DNA from: an uncultured Acidimicrobiales bacterium
GTDB lineage: Bacteria; Actinomycetota; Acidimicrobiia; Acidimicrobiales; SZUA-35
Length of the DNA: 6,991 bases
Reading direction: 5' to 3'
Assembly: GCA_938008925.1 (NCBI GenBank)
Contig: CALLIQ010000102.1
Coordinates: 1 to 6,991, forward strand
Under the pieces are notes generated by a model. The model was not told the DNA's origin. It ran no database searches and saw only the letters and a list, made by a program, of their open reading frames with translations. The translations under genes were made by a program, and so were the position numbers. Positions 1 to 5,398 of the stretch are shown here, in pieces (the stretch's first letter is position 1; each line of letters opens with the position of its first letter).

Positions 1-332
1 TGACCGGCGTACTCGGCGGTGTCACCGGGGAGGATCGGATGCGGGCGGTCGCCAGCAGCGGGGACGGAGAACACGCCCTCGACGAACGCCGGCAGATCGT
101 TTGCTGTGACGGCATCGATGACGCCGGGCATGGCGAGCGCATCGCTGACGTCGATGGAGCGAATCGTGGCCCTGGCGTAAGGGCTCCTGACGAAACCGAC
201 CCAGGCCGCGTCGGCGAACCGTTCACCCGCGATGTCGGCGGTGAAGGTGGCCGCTCCGGTGACCAACGCCCGGTCCTCGTCTCGCAGCATGGCTCGACCC
301 GTGAACGGCGATTGCGGCGTTGACGTGCTCAT
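1..332 (-). CDS. Xanthine dehydrogenase / CO dehydrogenase large-subunit family, molybdopterin-binding subunit (5' part only)
   Basis: Only the first 110 codons are present; the gene runs off the left edge, so about 85% of a typical 750-800 residue protein is missing. Translating the minus strand from the ATG at 332-330 gives MSTSTPQSPF, then a family-typical N-terminus: GRAMLRDEDRALVTG at residues 12-26, TADI at 31-34, FVRSPYARATI at 48-58, and DVSDALAMPGVIDAVTANDLP at 61-81. This is the 'a/b hammerhead' domain that begins xanthine dehydrogenase, aldehyde oxidase and CoxL-type subunits. These are cytoplasmic hydroxylases using Mo-molybdopterin, usually partnered by FAD and 2Fe-2S subunits that would lie beyond the edge. 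The substrate cannot be told, because the Mo-site residues and the CoxL signature loop are not in view. The start lies 17 bp after the stop of the thioesterase gene, which suggests cotranscription. No clear Shine-Dalgarno sequence is seen. Family call is firm; subfamily is unknown. Confidence 0.87.
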   Translation of the reverse strand, partial: MSTSTPQSPFTGRAMLRDEDRALVTGAATFTADIAGERFADAAWVGFVRSPYARATIRSIDVSDALAMPGVIDAVTANDLPAFVEGVFSVPAAGDRPHPILPGDTAEYAG

Positions 333-349
333 CCGGGCAGCGTAGGTGC

Positions 350-1141
350 TCAGCTCAGGAGCGGGTTTGCCAATGCGGTCGCCGTGCTCGTTCCCCACGG
401 CCCGTCGAGGTCGTACATGGTGGTGGCGCCGACGGCGATGCCATCGGCGGCCAGGTGGGTGGTCGTCTCGACTCCGATCCACTCGCCAACCGGGTAGCGA
501 GCAATGGCCATCGTGTAGTCGCCGTTGATGTAGCCGATGCCAGCGTCGCTGCCGTTCGAGAGTGGGCTGGCGAGGTCGCCACTCACCGCAGCCCGGACGA
601 GCGGCGAGATGGTCTCGTCATCGATGAGAAGGCCCCGCTCACGGGTCCAAACCCGCGATCGTTCGCTCGACTCGACGCCACCCGACACGGCGCGGAACTC
701 CCAGGCTGGCGGCGTGTCAGCAGCGGGCGCATCGCCCATGAGGGGGAGCGAGTCGGGTGCCGGTGACAGCCACGGCTCCGCCTGCCAGATCGTTCCGGGC
801 GGCGGTTCCCCTTCGGCGAGCACGATGGCGCGGACCGAGGCGACGTCATGGCCAGCGACGGTCACGACCGCATCGACGACGTGAATGCGTCGACCGCGTC
901 GCACGCTGTTCAGTGCGATGGTCGCAGGCTCCATGGCTGCTGGTCGGAACAGATCGACGGTGAGCCTCGCCACCCGCCATCCGGGCTCGGCGAACACGGC
1001 TTCGATGTCTCTCGCTGCGAGGCCGCCGAGCAGTCGGCCGTGGAGCATGTCGGCCGACCAGGGGCCGCGGGCCTCGGGTGTCGGTCGATAGCCGTCACCG
1101 TCTGAAGTGAAGTAGCGAGTCGGGGTGGCTCGATTCGTCAT
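350..1141 (-). CDS. Acyl-CoA thioesterase-like protein (double hotdog, TesB-like)
   Basis: This 263-residue protein has the length and layout of TesB-like/4HBT_3 thioesterases, which hydrolyse acyl-CoA to free acid and CoA. The N-terminal hotdog covers about residues 9-118: GPWSADMLHGRLLGGLAARDIE at 26-47 carries the aromatic and His-Gly elements of the long helix, followed by strands such as LTVDLFRPA at 60-68. The C-terminal hotdog covers about 145-263, with DYTMAIARYPVGEWIGVE at 208-225 and the late motif TMYDLDGPWG at 241-250. The frame stays open upstream to an ATG at 1345, but the extra 68 residues are low-complexity Ser/Thr/Pro translation of a short tandem repeat and overlap the gpsA start, so I chose the ATG at 1141-1139. 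The substrate is not identifiable. Its stop is 17 bp before the Mo-hydroxylase subunit, suggesting one transcript. It could also be an inactive hotdog relative, since catalytic residues vary in this family. Confidence 0.85.
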   Translation of the reverse strand: MTNRATPTRYFTSDGDGYRPTPEARGPWSADMLHGRLLGGLAARDIEAVFAEPGWRVARLTVDLFRPAAMEPATIALNSVRRGRRIHVVDAVVTVAGHDVASVRAIVLAEGEPPPGTIWQAEPWLSPAPDSLPLMGDAPAADTPPAWEFRAVSGGVESSERSRVWTRERGLLIDDETISPLVRAAVSGDLASPLSNGSDAGIGYINGDYTMAIARYPVGEWIGVETTTHLAADGIAVGATTMYDLDGPWGTSTATALANPLLS

Positions 1142-1148
1142 GGCGCGG

Positions 1149-1178
1149 AGTCTGAACCCAACCGGCCCGATTCGCCAA
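1149..1178 (-). promoter_or_regulatory. Possible promoter of the thioesterase gene
   Basis: Reading the minus strand, TTGGCG (1178-1173) and CAGACT (1154-1149) are separated by 18 bp, a sigma70-like arrangement. Transcription would begin close to the ATG at 1141, giving an almost leaderless mRNA, consistent with the absence of a Shine-Dalgarno sequence. The -10 match is weak (CA instead of TA), so this is tentative. Confidence 0.28.
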
Positions 1179-1217
1179 CCTCGCCCGCCGACAGCTCGAT
1201 ACGAGTCGTCGAGGTCG
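1178..1217. repeat. Left copy of an imperfect 40-bp direct repeat flanking gpsA
   Basis: This stretch matches 2346-2385 at 35 of 40 positions in the same orientation, with a 19-bp exact core (1185-1203 and 2353-2371). It lies in the gap between the divergent thioesterase and gpsA genes. Read on the minus strand it encodes SYRAVGG, mirroring the PYRAVGG tail of the cyclodeaminase, but the position of that gene's TGA stop reads CGA here. It can also fold as a hairpin, 1189-1198 with 1202-1211 (8 Watson-Crick pairs, 1 wobble, 1 mismatch, loop ATA). Either a duplicated gene end or a dispersed intergenic repeat would fit. Confidence 0.7.
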
Positions 1218-1254
1218 CCGTCGGAGGTCGCCGTCGCCGTCGTCGGAGGTTGCG
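1209..1254. repeat. Short degenerate tandem repeat in the thioesterase/gpsA gap
   Basis: Units TCGAGGTCGCCG (1209-1220), TCGGAGGTCGCCG (1221-1233) and TCGGAGGTTGCG (1243-1254) follow each other, the last two separated by TCGCCGTCG. It is non-coding under the starts chosen here. It could be simple GC-rich slippage or a set of directly repeated binding sites; the sequence does not decide. Confidence 0.55.
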
Positions 1255-1281
1255 TCGCGGACGACGTTGTGGGCGACGATG

Positions 1282-1287
1282 TACGGT
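1282..1287 (+). promoter_or_regulatory. -10 element for leaderless gpsA transcription
   Basis: TACGGT fits the actinobacterial TANNNT consensus and lies exactly at -12 to -7 relative to the ATG at 1294. That is the spacing expected if transcription starts at the A of the start codon. There is no usable Shine-Dalgarno sequence in front of that ATG, so a leaderless mRNA is the simplest reading. No good -35 element is seen at normal spacing. Confidence 0.45.
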
Positions 1288-1293
1288 GCGGAA

Positions 1294-2292
1294 ATGAGGG
1301 TGTCGGTGCTGGGGTCCGGATCGTGGGGGACGACGGTCGCGTCACTCACCGCTCATCGAAACGACACCGTCGTCTGGTCGCGGCGTCAGGACACCGCCGA
1401 CGAGATCAACGAGCGACACGTCAACACCGCCCATCTCGACGGCTACGACCTCCATCCGAATCTGTCGGCGTCGTCTGACTTCGAGAAGATCTGCGCTCGC
1501 GCCGATGTGCTGGTCATGGGTGTTCCGTCCGACGCTTTGCGGGCCACGGCGGAGCGTGCGGCGACGTTCGTGCCCTCCGGGATTCCGATCGTCAGCCTCA
1601 CCAAGGGTCTGGAGGCAAGGACGCATCTGCGGATGTCGCAGGTGATCGCGGAGGCGATGCCGGGCCATCCGGTGGGAGCCTTGACCGGCCCGAATCTCGC
1701 AAAGGAGATCATGGCAGGGTGCGCGGCGGCGAGCGTCGTTGCGATCGATGACGACGAGATCGGCAGCGCGCTCCAGAACGTGTTCCGGACCCCGCTGTTT
1801 CGCGTGTACCGCCATCACGATGTCGCCGGATGCGAACTCGGTGGTGCGCTCAAGAACGTCGTCGCGTTGGCGACCGGCATCGCGGAAGGTCTCAGTGTCG
1901 GCGACAACACGCGGTCGATGGTGATCACCCGCGGTCACGCTGAACTCACGCGCCTCGGGGTCGCGCTCGGCGGTGAGGCGGAAACGTTTGCCGGCCTGAC
2001 GGGGATGGGCGACCTGATCGCCACGTGCGTCAGCAATCAGAGCCGGAACCGGCACGTCGGCGAGCAGCTCGGACGAGGTCGCCCGCTCGACGAGATCATC
2101 GCGGAGATGTCGAGTGTTGCCGAGGGTGTGAAGGTCGCCCCGGTCGTGGCCGAGCTCGCCGAGCGTCACGGGGTGTCGATGCCGGTGTGCACGACCGTGC
2201 ACCGCGTCGTTGCCGGTGAGATCCCTGCTGCTCAGGCGTACGCAGGTTTGATGCGGTCGCATGCCGGCCACGAATCCGAACCGGCGATGTGA
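1294..2292 (+). CDS. gpsA: NAD(P)H-dependent glycerol-3-phosphate dehydrogenase
   Basis: GpsA reduces dihydroxyacetone phosphate to sn-glycerol 3-phosphate, the backbone precursor of membrane phospholipids, in the cytoplasm. The 332-residue length is typical. The Rossmann motif GSGSWG is at residues 7-12; SLTKGLE at 101-107 holds conserved Lys104; LTGPNLAKEI is at 130-139; and ELGGALKNV at 181-189 holds the catalytic Lys187. NTRS at 205-208 with ITRGHAE at 211-217, and GLTGMGDL at 234-241 with SRNRHVGEQLG at 250-260, are the C-terminal substrate-domain signatures. In-frame starts also exist at 1267 (TTG) and 1279 (ATG), but MRVSVLGSGSWG is the normal family start and a TANNNT box sits at leaderless spacing before 1294. 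It is the only plus-strand gene within a minus-strand run, and a 40-bp direct repeat brackets it. I see no frameshift or lost key residue; the enzyme looks functional. Whether it is the only gpsA in the genome cannot be seen. Confidence 0.97.
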   Translation: MRVSVLGSGSWGTTVASLTAHRNDTVVWSRRQDTADEINERHVNTAHLDGYDLHPNLSASSDFEKICARADVLVMGVPSDALRATAERAATFVPSGIPIVSLTKGLEARTHLRMSQVIAEAMPGHPVGALTGPNLAKEIMAGCAAASVVAIDDDEIGSALQNVFRTPLFRVYRHHDVAGCELGGALKNVVALATGIAEGLSVGDNTRSMVITRGHAELTRLGVALGGEAETFAGLTGMGDLIATCVSNQSRNRHVGEQLGRGRPLDEIIAEMSSVAEGVKVAPVVAELAERHGVSMPVCTTVHRVVAGEIPAAQAYAGLMRSHAGHESEPAM

Positions 2293-2345
2293 CGGCGTCG
2301 TTCAGCTCGACGGGCTCAGCGCACGCGGCATCGACAGAGAGGGCG

Positions 2346-2385
2346 ACCTCAGCCGCCGACAGCTCGATACGGGTCGTAGGGGTCG
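2346..2385. repeat. Right copy of the 40-bp direct repeat flanking gpsA
   Basis: This copy covers the last 11 codons of the cyclodeaminase gene (tail DPYDPYRAVGG), its TGA stop at 2351-2349 and 3 bp beyond. It matches 1178-1217 at 35 of 40 positions, offset by 1168 bp. Because it lies in a coding end, it is more likely the source than the derivative copy. Its hairpin is weaker than in the left copy. The 56-bp gap 2293-2348 between the convergent genes shows no convincing intrinsic terminator: only a 5-bp stem (2304-2308 with 2312-2316) and no T-tract. Confidence 0.7.
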
Positions 2386-3401
2386 TCGCCGATCAGTTGC
2401 AGCTCCGCATCGACACCGACGCCGAGACGAGCGGCGTGTTCGAGCGCCAGCTCGGCGGCGACCATGTCTTCGAGTGCCCACCCGGTCGAATCGAAAACGG
2501 TGAGACGTTGCTGAAGCGCCTGGGCAGTGGTGGGTTCGGCGCACAACGTCGCGAGGTCGGCCGCCAGTTCGTCCTCGGTGAGGCGTTGCGACTCACCTTC
2601 GACCAGGCACTGTTCGACGACGTCGGGCACCACCGCGGCGCGATCGATGAGCGAGTCGGGGAGTTCGAGCTTGCCGGGGAAGTCGGCACCCACGGCATTG
2701 ACGTGGAGCGATCGTTTGTGATCACCGTCGGCGATCACGGCGTCCTCGCCGGGGTCGACCGACGTGACCGTACAGAGCACATCGACCGAGCCGAGCAGGG
2801 CAGCCCGGTCCTCGGCGGCGACGACGTCGACGGTGACACGGTGCCCCACGCTCGACGGCAACCGTTCAAGCAGCGTGGCCGCCACGCTCGGGTCCGCGTC
2901 GTAGGCCAAAACCCGGGTGAACCGACGAACGCGAGAGATGGCGTGGAGTTGGGTGACGGCTTGTGCGCCGCAGCCGATGATGCCGACCGTCTCGACGTCT
3001 CGTGGGGCGAGCAGATCGGTGGCGATCGCCGACGCGGCGCCCGTGCGGAGCGCAGTCAGAAACGTCGAGTCGGTGAGTGCGAGCAGTTCGCCGGTCGTCG
3101 TGTCGTACAACGACGTCGTCGCCAGCACGCTCGGAAGGGAGCGCAGCGTCGGGTTCGCAGGGTGATAGCCGACCGTCTTGATCGAGACTCGTTCGCCGCT
3201 CTGCATCGTCGGCATCCACTCGATGAGGCCCAGCGAGGGTTGCTGATACGCGAAGCCCGTCCGCTGGATCGACTCGGTGGTCTTTGGGTCGAAGGCTTCG
3301 AAGCGGTCGCGGAGCCGCTCGATCATCTCGTCCATGAGCTGGTCGACACCGACGTCGGCGACGATCGCCCGGAGCGCGGCGGTATCGAGAATGATCGTCA
3401 T
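2349..3401 (-). CDS. Ornithine cyclodeaminase / mu-crystallin family protein
   Basis: The 350-residue protein has the family's full length and order. By comparison with the well-studied Pseudomonas ornithine cyclodeaminase, which converts L-ornithine to L-proline and ammonia using bound NAD, I see the substrate-contacting lysine in IKTVGYHPANP (Lys75), the arginine in TALRTGAASA (Arg119), the NAD-binding GIIGCGAQ at 140-147, and NAVGADFPGK at 235-244 with candidate catalytic Asp240. The N-terminus MTIILD and the late motif GWALEDMVAAELAL at 307-320 also fit. The same family includes lysine cyclodeaminase, alanine and ketimine dehydrogenases and opine-type synthases, so the substrate stays open, though the GAD-x-PGK-x-EL context favours a true cyclodeaminase. 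GGGAG lies 11 nt before the ATG, somewhat far for a ribosome site. The gene follows the NHLRC2-like gene by 42 bp, likely cotranscribed, and converges on gpsA. Its last codons form half of a direct repeat. Confidence 0.92.
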   Translation of the reverse strand: MTIILDTAALRAIVADVGVDQLMDEMIERLRDRFEAFDPKTTESIQRTGFAYQQPSLGLIEWMPTMQSGERVSIKTVGYHPANPTLRSLPSVLATTSLYDTTTGELLALTDSTFLTALRTGAASAIATDLLAPRDVETVGIIGCGAQAVTQLHAISRVRRFTRVLAYDADPSVAATLLERLPSSVGHRVTVDVVAAEDRAALLGSVDVLCTVTSVDPGEDAVIADGDHKRSLHVNAVGADFPGKLELPDSLIDRAAVVPDVVEQCLVEGESQRLTEDELAADLATLCAEPTTAQALQQRLTVFDSTGWALEDMVAAELALEHAARLGVGVDAELQLIGDDPYDPYRAVGG

Positions 3402-3412
3402 CGGATTTGATG

Positions 3413-3417
3413 CTCCC
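3413..3417 (-). promoter_or_regulatory. Weak ribosome binding site of the cyclodeaminase gene
   Basis: GGGAG on the minus strand lies 11 nt before the ATG at 3401. It is the only purine-rich match in the 42-bp gap after the NHLRC2-like gene. The long spacing makes it a weak candidate. Confidence 0.35.
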
Positions 3418-3443
3418 GCCCGCCAAGGCCCGCAGTCGTCATG

Positions 3444-5282
3444 TCACTCGTCATTCGTTGCCGACAGCGCTTCGGATGCGTTGGAGCCAGAAGTCTTGGC
3501 GTCGTGAGCACCATCACCCGGTGTGATCTCCACGCTGTGGCGCTCGACGGCACGGTGGCCATCGCCCGACCCGCTGACCATCACGACGAGCGTTCCCGGC
3601 CCGGGTTCGTTTGCGGTCACGGTGACGAGGTCGTCGGCGTGCGCTCGTTCCACCGAGACGGTTCCCTCGATCAGCGACGATGGCTCGGCGGTGATCGTGA
3701 CCCGCCAGGGGCCGGACCCGAGAGCGGGAAACTCGACGGCCAAGTTGGTTCCGGTCGCAGCGCGGATCGTGCCGTCTTGGCCGATCGGCTCGTCATCGAG
3801 CTCGACCATCGGCACCGATTGCGGTTCGATCTCGGGTGACACGCCAGCGAGCAAGTCGAAGTCGTCGGATTGGGCGGGTACCGCGAATGCAGCGGTCGTC
3901 ACCCGTGGCACGATGCCGGTGACTCGGATCTGCGCCGCTTGCGACCGTCCGGGTTGCACGTGGACGATGCGGTGGCTGGTCGAATCGACCACGAGTGCGT
4001 CGGCTTCACCCCAGGCGACGATGGCGCCCGGTTCGCCGAGCGGTTCGAGGCCGAGCGTCGACACTCGCCGGCCGCGTAACGACCGCAGTCGCCCCGATCC
4101 GGCTTCGGCGACCAGCATGGAACCGTCGCCGAGCACGGTGACTCCGTTTGGCCGGTCGAATGCCGCCCGATGGAGCGGTCCGTCGATGAGTCCCGGGCCG
4201 GCTGACTTCGAGGAGCTGGTCAGAACCCGGCCCCGTGGGGTCAGCAGCCGCACCGTCGAGCTTGCCTTGTCGCAGAACACCAGACCGGCTTCGGTCGCAA
4301 CGGCATCGACAGGTTGTGACAGTTCGGCTCGGCTGGCTCGCCCGTCGCGGTCGCCGCTGGCCCCCGATCCGGCGATGGGGCCGCAATGCTGTTCGGCAGT
4401 GCCGGGAGCCTGGACTCGGAAGAGCCGCTCAGCGCCCGGGTCGGCGATGACCAGCGACCCGTCGTGATCGACAGCCAGGCCGAGCGGTCGAACGAGTCCG
4501 TCGATGTCGAGCGGCCAGATCGTGCCCGTCGAGATGTCGACCAGCACGACGTTCGACGCGGACGGTTCGGACACGGCGACCGTGGATGGCCCGATGGCGA
4601 CGGTGCGGGCGGGTTGTTCGAACCCGTCGATGATCGTTTCGACGTCGAACACGAGCCCTTCGTCGTCGGCTCGCGTGGGCCCGAGCGTGCCGATGAGGAG
4701 CCGATCGTTGCCGCTGTCGACCACCGCCAGGCGGTTCGACCCGAGCGAGGCGAGCCCCGATGGATGTCGCAGCGCGTGCTCGTCGCGTTGCATCGGCGTG
4801 TCGGGGATCGGAAGAGGTCGAGCGGCCTTACCCCGCTTGTGACGGGCGGCCTCGGCCGCCGCCATCGCCGTTTCGGCCAGATCGTCGATCGCTTCGCTGG
4901 TCGCGCCGGTCAGCGAGCCGATCACCTTGCCGCGGTGGTCGACCAGCATGATCGAGGGCCAACCCGGCGGGTCGTAGAGGCCCCACGTCGTGAGCTTCGG
5001 ATCGTGAACGACCGGCAGCCGCAGGCGGAGGTTGCCGATCTGGTCGGCGACCAGCGCTTGGTCGGTTTGGTCGGCGAAGCGCGGCGAGTGCACGGCGATC
5101 ACCGCGAATCCTGCTCCGAGCCGCTGCTGGAGCCGTTCGAGGTGGGCCAACAGAGCCGCGGAGGCCTCGCACTGCACGGTCCAGAAGACGACCGCCGTGA
5201 CGCGGCCGTAGAACAGGTCTCGATGCAGCGGTGCTGTGTTGAGCCATGCCGACCCGGTGACGGTCGGCGCGGTGAGGCGCAT
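3444..5282 (-). CDS. NHLRC2-like protein: thioredoxin-like domain, NHL beta-propeller, C-terminal beta domain
   Basis: The 612-residue product follows the three-part plan of NHLRC2. A thioredoxin-like domain (about 1-145) has AWLNT at 12-16, VVFWTVQCEAS at 31-41, FAVIAVHSPRFADQ at 59-72, PVVHDP at 90-95, and the cis-proline Trp109-Pro110 in GWPSIMLVD. Propeller blades span about 165-480, with repeats of the form RLAVVDSGNDR (184-194), SLVIADPGAERLFRV (276-290), LSQPVDAVA (321-329), DRPNGVTVLGDGSMLVAEA (376-394) and ALVVDSTSHRIV (429-440). A beta-rich tail follows, about 505-587. The active site reads C38-E-A-S41, so the second cysteine of the family's CxxC is serine. No signal peptide or membrane segment is visible, so it is probably cytoplasmic. 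I chose the ATG at 5282: AGGAG lies 4 nt upstream and the family N-terminus starts there. An ATG at 5345 would add 21 unconserved residues including rare AGG and AGA codons. The molecular role is unknown; a redox or scaffold function is inference. Confidence 0.88.
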   Translation of the reverse strand: MRLTAPTVTGSAWLNTAPLHRDLFYGRVTAVVFWTVQCEASAALLAHLERLQQRLGAGFAVIAVHSPRFADQTDQALVADQIGNLRLRLPVVHDPKLTTWGLYDPPGWPSIMLVDHRGKVIGSLTGATSEAIDDLAETAMAAAEAARHKRGKAARPLPIPDTPMQRDEHALRHPSGLASLGSNRLAVVDSGNDRLLIGTLGPTRADDEGLVFDVETIIDGFEQPARTVAIGPSTVAVSEPSASNVVLVDISTGTIWPLDIDGLVRPLGLAVDHDGSLVIADPGAERLFRVQAPGTAEQHCGPIAGSGASGDRDGRASRAELSQPVDAVATEAGLVFCDKASSTVRLLTPRGRVLTSSSKSAGPGLIDGPLHRAAFDRPNGVTVLGDGSMLVAEAGSGRLRSLRGRRVSTLGLEPLGEPGAIVAWGEADALVVDSTSHRIVHVQPGRSQAAQIRVTGIVPRVTTAAFAVPAQSDDFDLLAGVSPEIEPQSVPMVELDDEPIGQDGTIRAATGTNLAVEFPALGSGPWRVTITAEPSSLIEGTVSVERAHADDLVTVTANEPGPGTLVVMVSGSGDGHRAVERHSVEITPGDGAHDAKTSGSNASEALSATNDE

Positions 5283-5285
5283 GGG

Positions 5286-5291
5286 TCTCCT
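5286..5291 (-). promoter_or_regulatory. Ribosome binding site deciding the start of the NHLRC2-like gene
   Basis: AGGAGA on the minus strand ends 3 nt before the ATG at 5282. It is the best Shine-Dalgarno match near this gene; the alternative upstream ATG at 5345 has none. This supports the shorter 612-residue protein. Confidence 0.6.
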
Positions 5292-5352
5292 GTCGGCCTG
5301 GAGCACAGCGGTGTGAGCCCTCGTTGAGCTGGGCCGCTTCGCCATCTGGGGC

Positions 5353-5358
5353 TACGGT
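5353..5358 (+). promoter_or_regulatory. Possible -10 element of the acyl-CoA synthetase gene
   Basis: TACGGT fits TANNNT and is the same hexamer as in front of gpsA. It would give a leader of roughly 35 nt containing the ribosome site at 5387-5392. No -35 box is found at 16-19 bp (TTGAGC at 5324 is 23 bp away), so confidence is low. The divergent promoter of the NHLRC2-like gene should also lie in 5283-5398, but I could not place it. Confidence 0.3.
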
Positions 5359-5386
5359 CTGAGCCCATCGTGACCATCGAATCGCA

Positions 5387-5392
5387 AGGGGA
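5387..5392 (+). promoter_or_regulatory. Ribosome binding site of the acyl-CoA synthetase gene
   Basis: AGGGGA lies 6 nt before the GTG at 5399. This spacing favours GTG 5399 over GTG 5405 (12 nt) and ATG 5411 (18 nt), so translation most likely begins with MKVPMTINDF. Confidence 0.6.
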
Positions 5393-5398
5393 CTGCAC

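Noticed and set aside
39..766. Plus-strand frames at 39-323 and 320-766
   Set aside because: They overlap the Mo-hydroxylase and thioesterase genes on the minus strand, which have recognisable family motifs; these translations do not.
1142..1345. N-terminal extension of the thioesterase to an ATG at 1345
   Set aside because: The extra 68 residues translate the tandem repeat and the left direct repeat, overlap the gpsA start, and have no family counterpart.
1342..2271. A 309-codon minus-strand frame over gpsA
   Set aside because: It is antisense to a clearly functional gpsA; the translation is low in hydrophobic pattern and has no family motif.
2293..2348. Terminator between the convergent gpsA and cyclodeaminase genes
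   Set aside because: Only a 5-bp stem (2304-2308 with 2312-2316, loop of 3) is present, without a T-tract; too weak to annotate.
2289..3410. A 373-codon plus-strand frame beginning at the end of gpsA
   Set aside because: It is a mirror of the cyclodeaminase, which shows clear NAD and substrate motifs. The plus translation is Arg/Asp/Gly-rich without domains.
3460..3470. A GCCGACAGC match near the end of the NHLRC2-like gene as a third copy of the gpsA-flanking repeat
   Set aside because: Only 9 bases match and the flanks diverge at once, which is expected by chance in GC-rich sequence.
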